Assembly (NCBI RefSeq): GCF_018130215.1
Contig: NZ_JAFCKQ010000006.1
Coordinates: forward strand, 1-64,000
Source of the DNA: Bradyrhizobium jicamae
GTDB lineage: Bacteria; Pseudomonadota; Alphaproteobacteria; Rhizobiales; Xanthobacteraceae
DNA length: 64,000 nt
Direction: 5' to 3'
The notes beneath the pieces are model-generated. The model saw only the letters and a program-made list of their open reading frames with translations, did no database searches and was not told the DNA's origin. Shown one piece after another: positions 19,210-27,679 of the stretch (its first letter is position 1; every line of letters begins with the position of its first letter). The position numbers and the translations under genes were made by a program.

Positions 19210-19240
19210 TTGCTATTCAATCAAGCGAACGATAGAATAA
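19210..19240 (+). promoter_or_regulatory. Promoter/operator of the PHA-like operon
   Basis: TTGCTA (19210-19215), a 17-bp spacer and TAGAAT (19233-19238) make a good sigma-70-type promoter. The spacer contains the interrupted inverted repeat TCAATCA-N6-CGATAGA. The same 31-bp block, 28/31 identical and in the same orientation relative to its gene, precedes the MFS gene (29169 to 29139, minus strand). The leader that follows has a TCGGCAG/CTGCCGA hairpin at 19303-19325, next to the ribosome-binding site. Confidence 0.75.
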
Positions 19241-19341
19241 GAAAAATGGCTTCGTAGCTGCGGCCCCGGGCCCGAGCGGCCAAGTGGCTCACAGCGAAAC
19301 AATCGGCAGGACGACAATCTGCCGAAACCGGGAGGGGCGCC

Positions 19342-19725
19342 GTGAGCGGAGCCAATTTGGATGTCTTGGACATCTGGCGCGACGTGTTGCGCCAATGGGA
19401 GGCGGTGGGCAATTCGCTCGGCGGCGACGCCATGATGACCGCCGAATTCAGCCAGGCGATGAACCAGGCTGCCAACGTCTCCATGGCGGCACAGGGCCTG
19501 TTTGCGCAGACCTTCTCGAAATACCTTGCCGCCATGAATCTGCCGACGCGGGTCGACGTTTCGGCTTTGGCCGATCGGCTCGGCGCGATCGAAGCCCGCC
19601 TCGACGAGATTCACCTGATGCTGGACGGCCGGCAGTCCGGAGAGGCGCCTTCCGAGCGCCGCGGCAAGCCGACCCGCAATCGTCGCCCGCCGTCGGCCGG
19701 CGACGTCGCGCCCGAACGGCCGTGA
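19342..19725 (+). CDS. PhaE-like class III PHA synthase partner
   Basis: A 127-residue protein starting at GTG 19342 behind GGAGG (19331-19335). The segment QTFSKYLAAMNLPTRVDVSALADRLGAIEARLDEIHLML resembles the C-terminal part of PhaE, the non-catalytic subunit of class III polyhydroxyalkanoate synthases (NLPSR..., then an amphipathic helix). The N-terminal half (WRDVLRQWEAVGN) is also PhaE-like, and the last 30 residues are a basic, proline-rich tail. It is much shorter than Allochromatium PhaE (about 350 aa). It lies 10 nt upstream of the catalytic subunit. It is likely a reduced PhaE, activating or anchoring the synthase. Confidence 0.65.
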   Translation: MSGANLDVLDIWRDVLRQWEAVGNSLGGDAMMTAEFSQAMNQAANVSMAAQGLFAQTFSKYLAAMNLPTRVDVSALADRLGAIEARLDEIHLMLDGRQSGEAPSERRGKPTRNRRPPSAGDVAPERP

Positions 19726-19735
19726 GATCATCGTC

Positions 19736-20815
19736 ATGACCGCAGTACAGGTCGCCGAGCAGACGTTCGTCCAACGGATCCGGAGCGAGGTCGATCGCGC
19801 GATCCAGCGCAACATCAAGGGACTGGAATATCTGTCGTCGCCCGCGCCCGCGGTCGGGTTGACGCCGAAAGACATTATCTATCGCCGCGGCACACTCAAT
19901 CTCTATCACTACCGGCCGTTATGCGAAGACGTCTACCGCGTGCCGCTGTTGCTGGTCATGGCGACCACCAACAAGGCCTATGTCTTCGACCTGGCGCCGG
20001 GCCAGAGCCTGATCGAGTTTCTGCTGCGCCGCGGCTACGACGTCTTCGTCATCGATTGGGATGCGCCGCGGCTTGACGAAAAGGGATTGCGGTTCGAGGA
20101 TTACGTACTCGACTTCATCCCGAACTGCATCCGCCGCGTGCAGGAACGTTCGGACACCGAGGACGTCACGCTGATCGGCTATTGCATGGGCGGCGTGCTC
20201 TCGACGATGTATGCGGCGCTGCACCCGGATGGCCCGGTCAGGAATCTCGGCCTGTTCACCACGCCGATCAACTGGTCGCAGATGAAACTGATTCGGAACT
20301 GGACCGACCGCCGTTACTTCGACGTCGACCGGCTGGTTGACACGCTCGGGGTCATTCCGGCCGACGTGATCGCGGCAGGCTTCGACATGCAGCGGCCGAC
20401 GCAGCGTGTTGCCGGCACGATCCGGCTGTGGGACAACATGTGGAACGACGAATTCGTGAAGTCCTACCGGATGTTCGACCGCTGGGGAAACGACACGCTG
20501 CCGCTTGCCGGCGAATATTTCCGTCAGACCATCAAAGAGCTGTTGTGGGAGAACCGCCTGATGAACGGCGGCCTGAGCATCGGTGGCAAGGACGTCGATC
20601 TTGCGAACATCAAGGTTCCCGTGCTGCACGTCGTCGCCGAGCACGACCATCTGATACCCTACGATTGCGCCAGGGAGTTGATCGCCAGGATCGGCTCGGA
20701 GAGCAAGGAAGAGGTGATGCTGAAAGGCGGTCACGTCAGCGTCGTCGCCGGCCCGAACGCGGTCAGGCGCATGTGGCCAAAACTCGATCAATGGCTCGGA
20801 GCACGCAGTACATGA
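19736..20815 (+). CDS. phaC: Class III-type polyhydroxyalkanoate synthase catalytic subunit
   Basis: A 359-residue alpha/beta-hydrolase-fold polymerase. The lipase-like box GYCMGG puts the nucleophile at Cys150. Asp304 (AEHDHLIPYD) and His333 (KGGHVSVVAG) complete the triad, almost the same numbers as in Allochromatium PhaC (149/302/331). The length also matches class III, not the about 590 aa of class I enzymes common in this group of bacteria. It polymerises 3-hydroxyacyl-CoA on granule surfaces with a PhaE-type partner, and the gene before it encodes a short PhaE-like protein. The stop overlaps the acetyltransferase start. Real substrate range unknown. Confidence 0.87.
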   Translation: MTAVQVAEQTFVQRIRSEVDRAIQRNIKGLEYLSSPAPAVGLTPKDIIYRRGTLNLYHYRPLCEDVYRVPLLLVMATTNKAYVFDLAPGQSLIEFLLRRGYDVFVIDWDAPRLDEKGLRFEDYVLDFIPNCIRRVQERSDTEDVTLIGYCMGGVLSTMYAALHPDGPVRNLGLFTTPINWSQMKLIRNWTDRRYFDVDRLVDTLGVIPADVIAAGFDMQRPTQRVAGTIRLWDNMWNDEFVKSYRMFDRWGNDTLPLAGEYFRQTIKELLWENRLMNGGLSIGGKDVDLANIKVPVLHVVAEHDHLIPYDCARELIARIGSESKEEVMLKGGHVSVVAGPNAVRRMWPKLDQWLGARST

Positions 20816-21402
20816 CCGACAACCCGCATGTCTATCCGCGTAGAGTCGATTGCGCGGGCGTTCCAATCGATCTGGCGATGATGAGGCCGCAGGACGACGC
20901 AAAAGTCGTCACCTTCGCACGTGAACTGCCGGAGAAGGACCTGTTGTTCATGCGTCGCGACATCCGCCAGCCGAAGGTGGTTGCGGCCTGGACCGACCTC
21001 ATCGCGCAGGGCCGGCTCGCGAGCCTTCTCGCGCGGAACGGTGATGACGTGGTCGGCTGTGCCGCGCTGATCGTCGATCCGCTGTCATGGTCGCCGCATG
21101 TCGGCGAGTTGCGCATCGTGGTCAGTCCAAAGATGCGCGGCGTCGGGCTCGGCCGTCTCCTGATCGAGGAGGCGTTCATCATCGCCTTGTCGAGGGGACT
21201 TGAGAAACTGGTGGCGCAGATGACCGTCGACCAGCAGGGCGCGATCGCTGTGTTCGAGCAACTCGGCTTCCGCGGCGAGGCGCTGATGCGCGATCACGTC
21301 AAGGGGGCCGACGGCCGCAAGCACGACATCGTCCTGCTCAGCCATGATGTCGCGAGGGTCCAGTCGCAAATGGAGGCTTACGGGCTCGCCGACGTCTTCT
21401 AG
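20812..21402 (+). CDS. GNAT-family N-acetyltransferase
   Basis: A 196-residue protein starting at the ATG that overlaps the phaC stop (ATGA); the frame is open upstream inside phaC but is not coding there. The GNAT core is visible: GELRIVVSPKMRGVGLGRLLIEEAF contains the acetyl-CoA-binding RGVGLG loop, and VAQMTVDQQGAIAVFEQLGFRGEAL is the usual C-terminal motif. The N-terminus (DLAMMRPQDDAKVVTFARELPEKDLLFMRRDI) is shared by a subgroup often found beside acyl-CoA metabolism genes. Its target may be a small molecule or a lysine of a pathway enzyme such as the acyl-CoA ligase encoded 18 nt downstream (inference from position). Confidence 0.82.
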   Translation: MTDNPHVYPRRVDCAGVPIDLAMMRPQDDAKVVTFARELPEKDLLFMRRDIRQPKVVAAWTDLIAQGRLASLLARNGDDVVGCAALIVDPLSWSPHVGELRIVVSPKMRGVGLGRLLIEEAFIIALSRGLEKLVAQMTVDQQGAIAVFEQLGFRGEALMRDHVKGADGRKHDIVLLSHDVARVQSQMEAYGLADVF

Positions 21403-21419
21403 ATCTCCGGGAGAACATC

Positions 21420-23066
21420 ATGTCCGATTTCCTGATCGAGCATACGCCATCGGCCTACAGGTACCCGCTGTTGATCAAGCACCTGCTCCACGCCCCGATG
21501 ACCCAGGCGGCGGATCAGGAGATCGTCTATCGCGACATCGGCCGCTACACCTATCGCGACCTCCGGGAGCGCATCGGCCGGTTGGCCAGCGCGCTGACGG
21601 CGCAGGGAATCGTGCGCGGCGATGTCGTCGGCGTGCTGGACTGGGACAGCCACCGCTATCTGGAGTGCTATTTCGCGATCCCGATGCTCGGCGCGACCTT
21701 GCAGACCGTCAATATCCGCCTGTCGCCCGAGCAGGTGCTCTTCACGCTCAACCATGCGCGACCCAAGCTGCTGCTCGTCAATGTCGAGTTTCTGCCGCTC
21801 GTCGAGCAATTGCGTGACAAGCTCGAGTCGGTCGAGGGGATCATCCTGATATCCGATGACGGCACCTTCCCCGCCAGCATTGGCAAGACGGCCGGTCGCT
21901 ACGAGGAACTGCTGGCAAAGGCGTCGCCCGACTTCGAGTTTCAGGATTTCGACGAGAATACCCGGGCCACGATGTTCTACACGACCGGTACGACGGGCGT
22001 TCCGAAAGGCGTCTACTTCAGCCACCGTCAGCTTGTGCTGCACACGCTGATCGACCTGGTCGGGTTTGGCTCGCCGGCCCGGCAGGGCCGCTTCCACCGC
22101 GAAGACGTCTACATGCCGATCACCCCGATGTTCCATGTCCATGGCTGGGGACTGCCCTATGCCGCGACCGCGGCAGGCGTGAAGCAGGTGTATCCGGGGC
22201 GATATCAGCCCGACTTGCTGCTCGATCTCATCAAGACCGAGGGTGTGACGTTCAGCCATTGCGTGCCGACCATTCTGCAGATGCTGCTTTCGGCGCCCAA
22301 CAGCAACGCCGTCGACCTGTCGAAGTTGAAGATGGTGATCGGCGGTTCGGCGCTGTCGAAATCGCTGGCGAAGGCCGCGATGCAGCGCGGCATCGACATT
22401 TTCGCCGGTTACGGCATGTCGGAATCCGGCCCGATCCTCACGATTGCGCAACTGCGCGAGCCTGAATTGACGGGCAATCCCGACGAGGAGGTCGAACTGC
22501 GGACCAGGACGGGCACGCCGGTTCCGCTGGTCGATCTACGTGTGGTCGACGACGCGATGAACGACGTCCCTCATGACGGAAAGACCTCGGGCGAAATCGT
22601 GGTCCGCGCACCCTGGTTGACCATGGGGTATCTTGGCAATGCGTCCGCCTCCGAGAAGCTCTGGCAGGGTGGCTATCTCCACACCGGTGACATCGGTACC
22701 ATGACGGCTCATGGCATGGTGCAGATCACCGACCGCATGAAGGACGTCATCAAGACCGGCGGCGAATGGATTTCGTCGATCGAACTGGAGGACATCCTGA
22801 TGCACATGCCCGGCCTCAAGGAGGCTGCAATCATTGGCGTGGCCGACGCGAAATGGGGCGAGCGGCCGCTGGCGATTCTCGTCACCGCGTCTGGCGACGC
22901 TATCGACAAGGAGGCGGTGCAGTCACACGTCAAAGGTTATGCCGACAAGGGCGTGATCTCCCGCTTCGCGATTCCGGACCGTATCAAGTTCGTCGATGCG
23001 CTCGACAAGACCAGCGTCGGCAAGATCGACAAGAAGGCGCTACGCGCGAAATATGGCGACGGCTGA
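21420..23066 (+). CDS. AMP-forming acyl-CoA synthetase (fatty-acid CoA ligase type)
   Basis: A 548-residue adenylate-forming enzyme that activates a carboxylic acid to its CoA thioester. The P-loop is at residues 187-197 (YTTGTTGVPKG). Other motifs are HVHGWGLPY, the YGMSESGP adenine motif, GYLHTGDIGTM, the hinge DRMKDVIKTGGEWISSIELE and the C-terminal lysine in KTSVGKIDKKALR. The N-terminal region MSDFLIEHTPSAYRYPLLIKHLL matches medium/long-chain and DMSP-CoA-ligase-like members. It sits between the PHA synthase and a phasin gene, so it may supply acyl-CoA or 3-hydroxyacyl-CoA to the synthase. Exact substrate unknown. Confidence 0.9.
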   Translation: MSDFLIEHTPSAYRYPLLIKHLLHAPMTQAADQEIVYRDIGRYTYRDLRERIGRLASALTAQGIVRGDVVGVLDWDSHRYLECYFAIPMLGATLQTVNIRLSPEQVLFTLNHARPKLLLVNVEFLPLVEQLRDKLESVEGIILISDDGTFPASIGKTAGRYEELLAKASPDFEFQDFDENTRATMFYTTGTTGVPKGVYFSHRQLVLHTLIDLVGFGSPARQGRFHREDVYMPITPMFHVHGWGLPYAATAAGVKQVYPGRYQPDLLLDLIKTEGVTFSHCVPTILQMLLSAPNSNAVDLSKLKMVIGGSALSKSLAKAAMQRGIDIFAGYGMSESGPILTIAQLREPELTGNPDEEVELRTRTGTPVPLVDLRVVDDAMNDVPHDGKTSGEIVVRAPWLTMGYLGNASASEKLWQGGYLHTGDIGTMTAHGMVQITDRMKDVIKTGGEWISSIELEDILMHMPGLKEAAIIGVADAKWGERPLAILVTASGDAIDKEAVQSHVKGYADKGVISRFAIPDRIKFVDALDKTSVGKIDKKALRAKYGDG

Positions 23067-23113
23067 CATCGGCCTGACGCAACGACCACGATGCGGATCG
23101 CAAGGAGGAAAAA

Positions 23114-23536
23114 ATGGCCGAGAAGACGATCATCGATATGTTCGCCGACATGGGCAAGCAGTTCAACCTGCCGAAGATCGATTACGACGTCCTGCTCGAC
23201 ACCCATCGCAAGAATATCGAGGCGCTGCAGAAATCAGCGCTCGCGCTCTCGCAGGACGGTCGCGCGCTCTTGACTCGGCAGCAGGAAGTGCTCGCCGACG
23301 TGATGCGTCAGAGCCGCGAGTTGATTGCCGAATTCAAGCCGCAGGGGTCGCCGGCGGAGATTGCAGGCAAGCAGGCCGAGTTGGCTCGACGTGCCTTCGA
23401 GGCAGTGGCTGAGAACACGAGGGACATTGTCGAACTCGTGCAGAAGTCGGGCGGGGAGGCGTCGTCTGTCATCATGGACCGGGTTCGTGAAAGCATTGCC
23501 GAGGCGCGTGCGGCGCTCGAGGCGAAGAAGACCTGA
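23114..23536 (+). CDS. Phasin family protein
   Basis: A 140-residue, almost wholly helical amphipathic protein with the phasin pattern LDTHRKNIEALQKSALALSQDGRALLTRQQEVLADVMRQ. Phasins coat polyhydroxyalkanoate granules and set their number and size. A GGAGG sequence stands 8 nt before the ATG. Its place in the operon, behind phaC and a CoA ligase, supports a true granule role for this cluster. Confidence 0.88.
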   Translation: MAEKTIIDMFADMGKQFNLPKIDYDVLLDTHRKNIEALQKSALALSQDGRALLTRQQEVLADVMRQSRELIAEFKPQGSPAEIAGKQAELARRAFEAVAENTRDIVELVQKSGGEASSVIMDRVRESIAEARAALEAKKT

Positions 23537-23693
23537 TCCGGTGGTTTTCGTGGTCACGGGCCATGAAAAGGCGCGAAGCGGGTACGGGATGGACGCAGTA
23601 AATCTGGTCGAGTCCGGTACTTGAGATGTAGGATCGGAGATCCGGGGCGCGCCCAACGACGTCCCGATACGCCGGAACTCAGGAGGGGACACC

Positions 23694-24455
23694 ATGAAAA
23701 AAGAAGATGTTCTCAGGCAATATACGACACCGACCGGTGCGCCGGCATTCGTGCCCGGCCCCCATCGTTTCACGTCGCGCGAATACCTCAACATCACCTA
23801 TCGCACCGACCGCGAGGCACTGGTGAAGCAGGTGCCAGAGCCGCTCGAAGTCGACGAGCCGCTGGTCCGCTTCGAGGTGATGAACATGCCGGATACCACC
23901 GGCTATGGTTCCTATGTCGAATGCGGCCAGGCCGCCGTGGTGCGCCACGGCGAGGAGAAGGGCGAGTACCTCATCGGCATGTATCTCGACAATCTGCCGG
24001 CGATCGCCGCTGGCCGCGAACTCAGCGCTTTTCCAAAAAAGCTCGGCACTGCAAAACTGTTCGTCGATTCAGACACGCTGGTCGGTACGCTGGACTACGG
24101 GGTGCTGAGCGTGGCGCGCGCCACCATGGGCTACAAGCACAAGCCCTATGACCTGGAGAAAGCGCGGGAGGAGATCTGCGTTCCGACCTACATGCTGAAG
24201 ATACTGCCGAGCTACACCAAGCGACCGCGCATCTGCGAACTGGTTCGCACGCAGATTACCAACATCGAGGTCAAGGGAGCGTGGCGAGGGCCCGCGCGCT
24301 TGCAGCTGTTCGAGCATGTGCTGGCGCCGCTGGCGGACCTGCCGGTGCGCGAGATCATCTCTGCCACCCACATTCTCACCGATCTCACCTTGTCGCCCGC
24401 CACAGTCATCTACGACTATTTGACCGACACCGCGCCGCTCGCGGAAAAGAGATGA
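23694..24455 (+). CDS. adc: Acetoacetate decarboxylase family protein
   Basis: A 253-residue protein of the ADC fold. The Schiff-base lysine of the Clostridium enzyme, Lys115, is in the same numbered place here (Lys115-Lys116 in SAFPKKLG), and the companion glycine- and arginine-rich strands (DNLPAIAAGREL) are kept. It would decarboxylate acetoacetate to acetone and CO2, or act on a related 3-oxo acid. A GGAGG site precedes the ATG. The gene is followed directly by a 3-hydroxyacyl-CoA dehydrogenase. In this operon it could remove acetoacetate formed from polymer breakdown, or act on a longer oxo acid; some ADC-fold proteins have other activities, so the reaction is not certain. Confidence 0.85.
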   Translation: MKKEDVLRQYTTPTGAPAFVPGPHRFTSREYLNITYRTDREALVKQVPEPLEVDEPLVRFEVMNMPDTTGYGSYVECGQAAVVRHGEEKGEYLIGMYLDNLPAIAAGRELSAFPKKLGTAKLFVDSDTLVGTLDYGVLSVARATMGYKHKPYDLEKAREEICVPTYMLKILPSYTKRPRICELVRTQITNIEVKGAWRGPARLQLFEHVLAPLADLPVREIISATHILTDLTLSPATVIYDYLTDTAPLAEKR

Positions 24456-24463
24456 GGCGCGCC

Positions 24464-25426
24464 ATGTCCCCAGCCCAGCCTGACATCCTCAATCGCTACC
24501 GCAAGACGGCCGTCATCGGCGCCGGCGTCATCGGCGCGTCCTGGACGGCGCTGTTCCTGGCGCACGGCCTCGAGGTCGTCGTCAACGATCCACGCCCCGA
24601 CGTCGAAGCGTTGGTCCGCGACTACATCCGCAACAATCTGTCGACCCTCGAGGCGCTCGGACTTCCGACCGAAAACCTCGAGGCGAAGCTGCGTTTCGAG
24701 GCCGACCTCGAACGTGCGGTCGCCGGCGCCGACCTCGTGCAGGAGAATGGCCCGGAACGGATCGAGTTCAAGCAGGATTTGTGGGCCCGCATAGGCAAGG
24801 TGGTCAGCGACAACGTGCTGATGCTGTCATCGAGTTCGGCCAAGACCGCGACGGAACAGGCGCTGAAGTGCTCGCGGCCCGAGCGGCTGCTGGTCGGCCA
24901 CCCCTTCAATCCGCCGCACCTGATTCCGCTGGTCGAGGTCGTGCCCGGGGAACTGACCGGCGAGAATGCCGTCACCGACGCCGTCGCCTTCTACGCCGCA
25001 CTCGGCAAGGTGCCGCGCGTCGTGCGCAAGGAAATGCCGGGCTTCGTTGCGAATCGCCTGCAGCGCGCGATATTCCGCGAGTGCTGCTATCTCGTGATCC
25101 AGGGCGTCGTGAAGGTCGACGAGCTCGACGACATCGTCACCAGTTCGATCGGCCTGCGCTGGGCGGCGGACGGCCCGTTCCGATCGTTCCATCTCGGCGG
25201 CGGCGCCGGCGGCTTCACATCCTTCTTCAAGCAGTTCGGCCCTGGCCTCAATGAGGCCTGGAAGAACATGGCGCCGGTGGATCTCAACGAGGCGGCCCAG
25301 GACAAGATCATCGCGCAGGCGGAAGCGTCCTTTGCTGCGCGCCCGGCCGAGCAGCTGGAACGCGAGCGCGACGCCAAGCAGCTTGCGATCATCCGGGCAC
25401 TGAAGGCGGTCAGGGCCGACCAATAG
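24464..25426 (+). CDS. 3-hydroxyacyl-CoA dehydrogenase, L-carnitine-dehydrogenase-like
   Basis: A 320-residue NAD-dependent dehydrogenase. The Rossmann loop is AVIGAGVIGASW near the N-terminus, the catalytic region is LSSSSAKT...LLVGHPFNPPHLIPLVEVV with the conserved histidine, and a C-terminal helical domain starts with MPGFVANRLQRAIFRECCYL. The length and the HPFNPPHL motif are those of L-carnitine dehydrogenase and short 3HCDH proteins. I start at ATG 24464, with GAGG 6 nt upstream; an ATG at 24452 that overlaps the decarboxylase stop would add four residues. It probably interconverts a 3-hydroxy and a 3-oxo intermediate feeding the decarboxylase. Confidence 0.86.
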   Translation: MSPAQPDILNRYRKTAVIGAGVIGASWTALFLAHGLEVVVNDPRPDVEALVRDYIRNNLSTLEALGLPTENLEAKLRFEADLERAVAGADLVQENGPERIEFKQDLWARIGKVVSDNVLMLSSSSAKTATEQALKCSRPERLLVGHPFNPPHLIPLVEVVPGELTGENAVTDAVAFYAALGKVPRVVRKEMPGFVANRLQRAIFRECCYLVIQGVVKVDELDDIVTSSIGLRWAADGPFRSFHLGGGAGGFTSFFKQFGPGLNEAWKNMAPVDLNEAAQDKIIAQAEASFAARPAEQLERERDAKQLAIIRALKAVRADQ

Positions 25427-25478
25427 ACCGGAGCGCAATCGCGTAACCGGCAGGCCCGTGATAGAAAGGGAGAACGAT

Positions 25479-26681
25479 ATGGGACTTTTGTTCGAAGGCC
25501 TCAAGGTGATCGATTGCGGCAGCTTCATTGCCGCACCAGTGGCGGCGACGGTCCTGTCCGATTTCGGCGCCGACGTCATCAAGATCGAACCGCCCGGTGC
25601 GGGCGATCCCTACCGCCATCTCACCAAGCTGCCCGGCCATCCCAAGAGCGATCAGAACTACGCATGGATGCTGGGCTCGCGCAACAAGCGCAGCCTCGCC
25701 GTCGACATGGGCAAGCCCGAGGGCCGCGCCGTGGTCCAGCGCCTTGCCTCCCAGGCCGACGTCTTCATCACCAATTATCCTGCCTCCGTCCGCAGGAAGC
25801 TCGGCATCGGCTACGAGGCGCTGGCGGCGCTCAACGACCGGCTGATCTACGCCTCGTTTTCCGGATATGGCGAGAACGGCGCAGAGGCGACCAAGCCCGG
25901 CTTCGATGTCACCGCCTGGTGGGCACGCTCCGGCCTGATGGATACTGTGCGCGCCTCATCGCAATCCGTGCCGGTGCGGCCGGCGAACGGCATGGGCGAT
26001 CATTCCGCGGGCTTCACGCTGTTCTCGGGCATCATGATGGCATTGTACCAGCGCCAGCTCACCGGCAAGGGCACGGAGGTCAGCTCCTCCCTTGTCGCCA
26101 ACGGATTGTGGGCAAACGGCTACAACGCGCAAGCCGCGCTGTGCGGCGCGACCTTCACCGATCGCCCGGCACGCGAGGTCGCCTTCAACGCGCTGACGAA
26201 CTACTACAAGTGCCGCGACGGCCGCTGGTTGATCCTCACCATCCTCAACGAAGAGAAGCAGTGGCCGGACTTCATGAGATGTTTCGACCGCGAGGATCTG
26301 ATCGAAGACCCGCGGTTTGCCAAGAAGATGGATCGCCTGGCGCGCTCGAAGGAGCTGATCGCGCTGCTCGACAAGGAGTTCGAGAAGCATGATCGCGACG
26401 AGTTCCGCAAGCGCCTGACGGCCGCCGGCATCGTGTTCGACGTGGTGGCGACACCCGAGGACATTCCGACCGATCAGCAATTGCTCGACAACGACATCCT
26501 GGTGCCTTTTGCCGGAAGCGAGACCCGCACCATCAACAGTCCGATCGCGTTGCGCGGGGTGGACAAGGTGCAGCCCCGGATGCCGCCCTCGGTCGGGCAG
26601 CACACTGACGACGTGCTGAAGGAAGCCGGATTCGATGCCGCGGAGATCTCGCAAATGCGAGGGGCAGGCGCCGTCGGCTGA
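25479..26681 (+). CDS. CaiB/BaiF family (class III) CoA transferase
   Basis: A 400-residue CoA transferase. The N-terminus LFEGLKVIDCGSFIAAPVAATVLSDFGADVIKIEPP is diagnostic of the family, and the catalytic aspartate lies in NGMGDHSAGFTLFSGIMMALYQR. These enzymes move CoA between carboxylic acids in an interlocked homodimer. The start is ATG 25479, with AAGGGAGA upstream; a GTG 21 nt before is less likely. Within the operon it could activate the free acid that the dehydrogenase or polymerase needs, using another acyl-CoA as donor. The specific acid cannot be read from the sequence. Confidence 0.88.
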   Translation: MGLLFEGLKVIDCGSFIAAPVAATVLSDFGADVIKIEPPGAGDPYRHLTKLPGHPKSDQNYAWMLGSRNKRSLAVDMGKPEGRAVVQRLASQADVFITNYPASVRRKLGIGYEALAALNDRLIYASFSGYGENGAEATKPGFDVTAWWARSGLMDTVRASSQSVPVRPANGMGDHSAGFTLFSGIMMALYQRQLTGKGTEVSSSLVANGLWANGYNAQAALCGATFTDRPAREVAFNALTNYYKCRDGRWLILTILNEEKQWPDFMRCFDREDLIEDPRFAKKMDRLARSKELIALLDKEFEKHDRDEFRKRLTAAGIVFDVVATPEDIPTDQQLLDNDILVPFAGSETRTINSPIALRGVDKVQPRMPPSVGQHTDDVLKEAGFDAAEISQMRGAGAVG

Positions 26682-26724
26682 CGATTTTCAGGCCCAGGGA
26701 TATCTCAGTTTTCAGGAGCGATAC

Positions 26725-27501
26725 ATGAAGATCGAAGATCTGTTTTCCGTGAGGGGCAAGATCGCGGTGGTGACCGGCGGCAGCCGCGGTCTTGGCGAGA
26801 TGATCGCCCGCGCCTATGTCGAGAATGGCGCCAAGGTATACATCACAGCGCGCAAGGCCGATGCCTGCATGGCGTTGGCCGAAGAATTGTCGAAGCAGGG
26901 CGAATGCATCGCTGTTCCGGCCGATCTGTCGCGGATGGACGAGATCGAGCGGTTTGCGGCCGAACTGGGCAAGCGCGAGAAGCGGATCGACATCCTGGTC
27001 AACAATGCCGGCGCGAGCTGGGGCGCGCAATTCCATGAATTTCCGGAGAACGGCTGGGACAAGGTCATGGACCTCAACGTCAAGTCGGTGTTCTTCCTGA
27101 CGCAGAAGCTCCTCGGTCTGCTGGAGGCGGCGGGGTCGGAACAAGCCTATTCGCGGGTCATCAATATCGGCTCGATCGAGGGCATCCGCACCACGCATCT
27201 CGAGGCCTATTCGTACGCAGCGTCGAAGGCGGGGGTCAATCACCTGACCCGCATCATGGCCAAGTTCCTGGCGCCCAGGCACATCGCGGTCAACGCGATC
27301 GCGCCTGGCTACTTTCCCTCGAAGATGACCGACGCGATCGACGAGCACGGCTCCCGCCAGGTCGTCGACGACGCGCCGATGAAGCGCATGGGGGCGCCCG
27401 ACGATATGGCGGGGATCGCGCTATATCTCGCCTCGCGCGCCAGCAGCTTTGTCTGTGGCGCTGTCATTCCGGTCGATGGCGGGTTGGCCACGACGGCATA
27501 G
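26725..27501 (+). CDS. SDR-family oxidoreductase (FabG-like)
   Basis: A 258-residue classical short-chain dehydrogenase: cofactor loop TGGSRGLGEMIA, NNAGA, a serine in NIGSIEG and the catalytic YAASKAG. An AGGAG site lies 7 nt before ATG 26725; the frame is open upstream only by chance. It may set the stereochemistry of a 3-hydroxyacyl intermediate (R-specific ketoreduction), giving the operon both a 3HCDH-type and an SDR-type reductase. It is the last gene of the operon. Confidence 0.88.
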   Translation: MKIEDLFSVRGKIAVVTGGSRGLGEMIARAYVENGAKVYITARKADACMALAEELSKQGECIAVPADLSRMDEIERFAAELGKREKRIDILVNNAGASWGAQFHEFPENGWDKVMDLNVKSVFFLTQKLLGLLEAAGSEQAYSRVINIGSIEGIRTTHLEAYSYAASKAGVNHLTRIMAKFLAPRHIAVNAIAPGYFPSKMTDAIDEHGSRQVVDDAPMKRMGAPDDMAGIALYLASRASSFVCGAVIPVDGGLATTA

Positions 27502-27590
27502 CTTGTGCTTGCCGGCATGCTCGTCGAGACGGCATCTGCCGCCTCGGCGCCATCCGATGCCTCGAATCCTTTGTGAACCTCCCAGGAAAC

Positions 27591-27619
27591 TGGCGCAGCA
27601 GACATCCGGCGCCATTTTT
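27591..27619 (+). terminator. Possible terminator between SDR and MFS genes
   Basis: TGGCGC (27591-27596) pairs with GCGCCA (27609-27614) across a 12-nt loop and is followed by TTTTT. A modest 6-bp stem, but placed where the convergent PHA-like operon and MFS gene meet. Confidence 0.45.
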
Positions 27620-27679
27620 CTCGTCCGGTGATGTGTCGATTGCCTGGAGCGGACGCCGTTATGGGTGCGCCCGCTTCAT

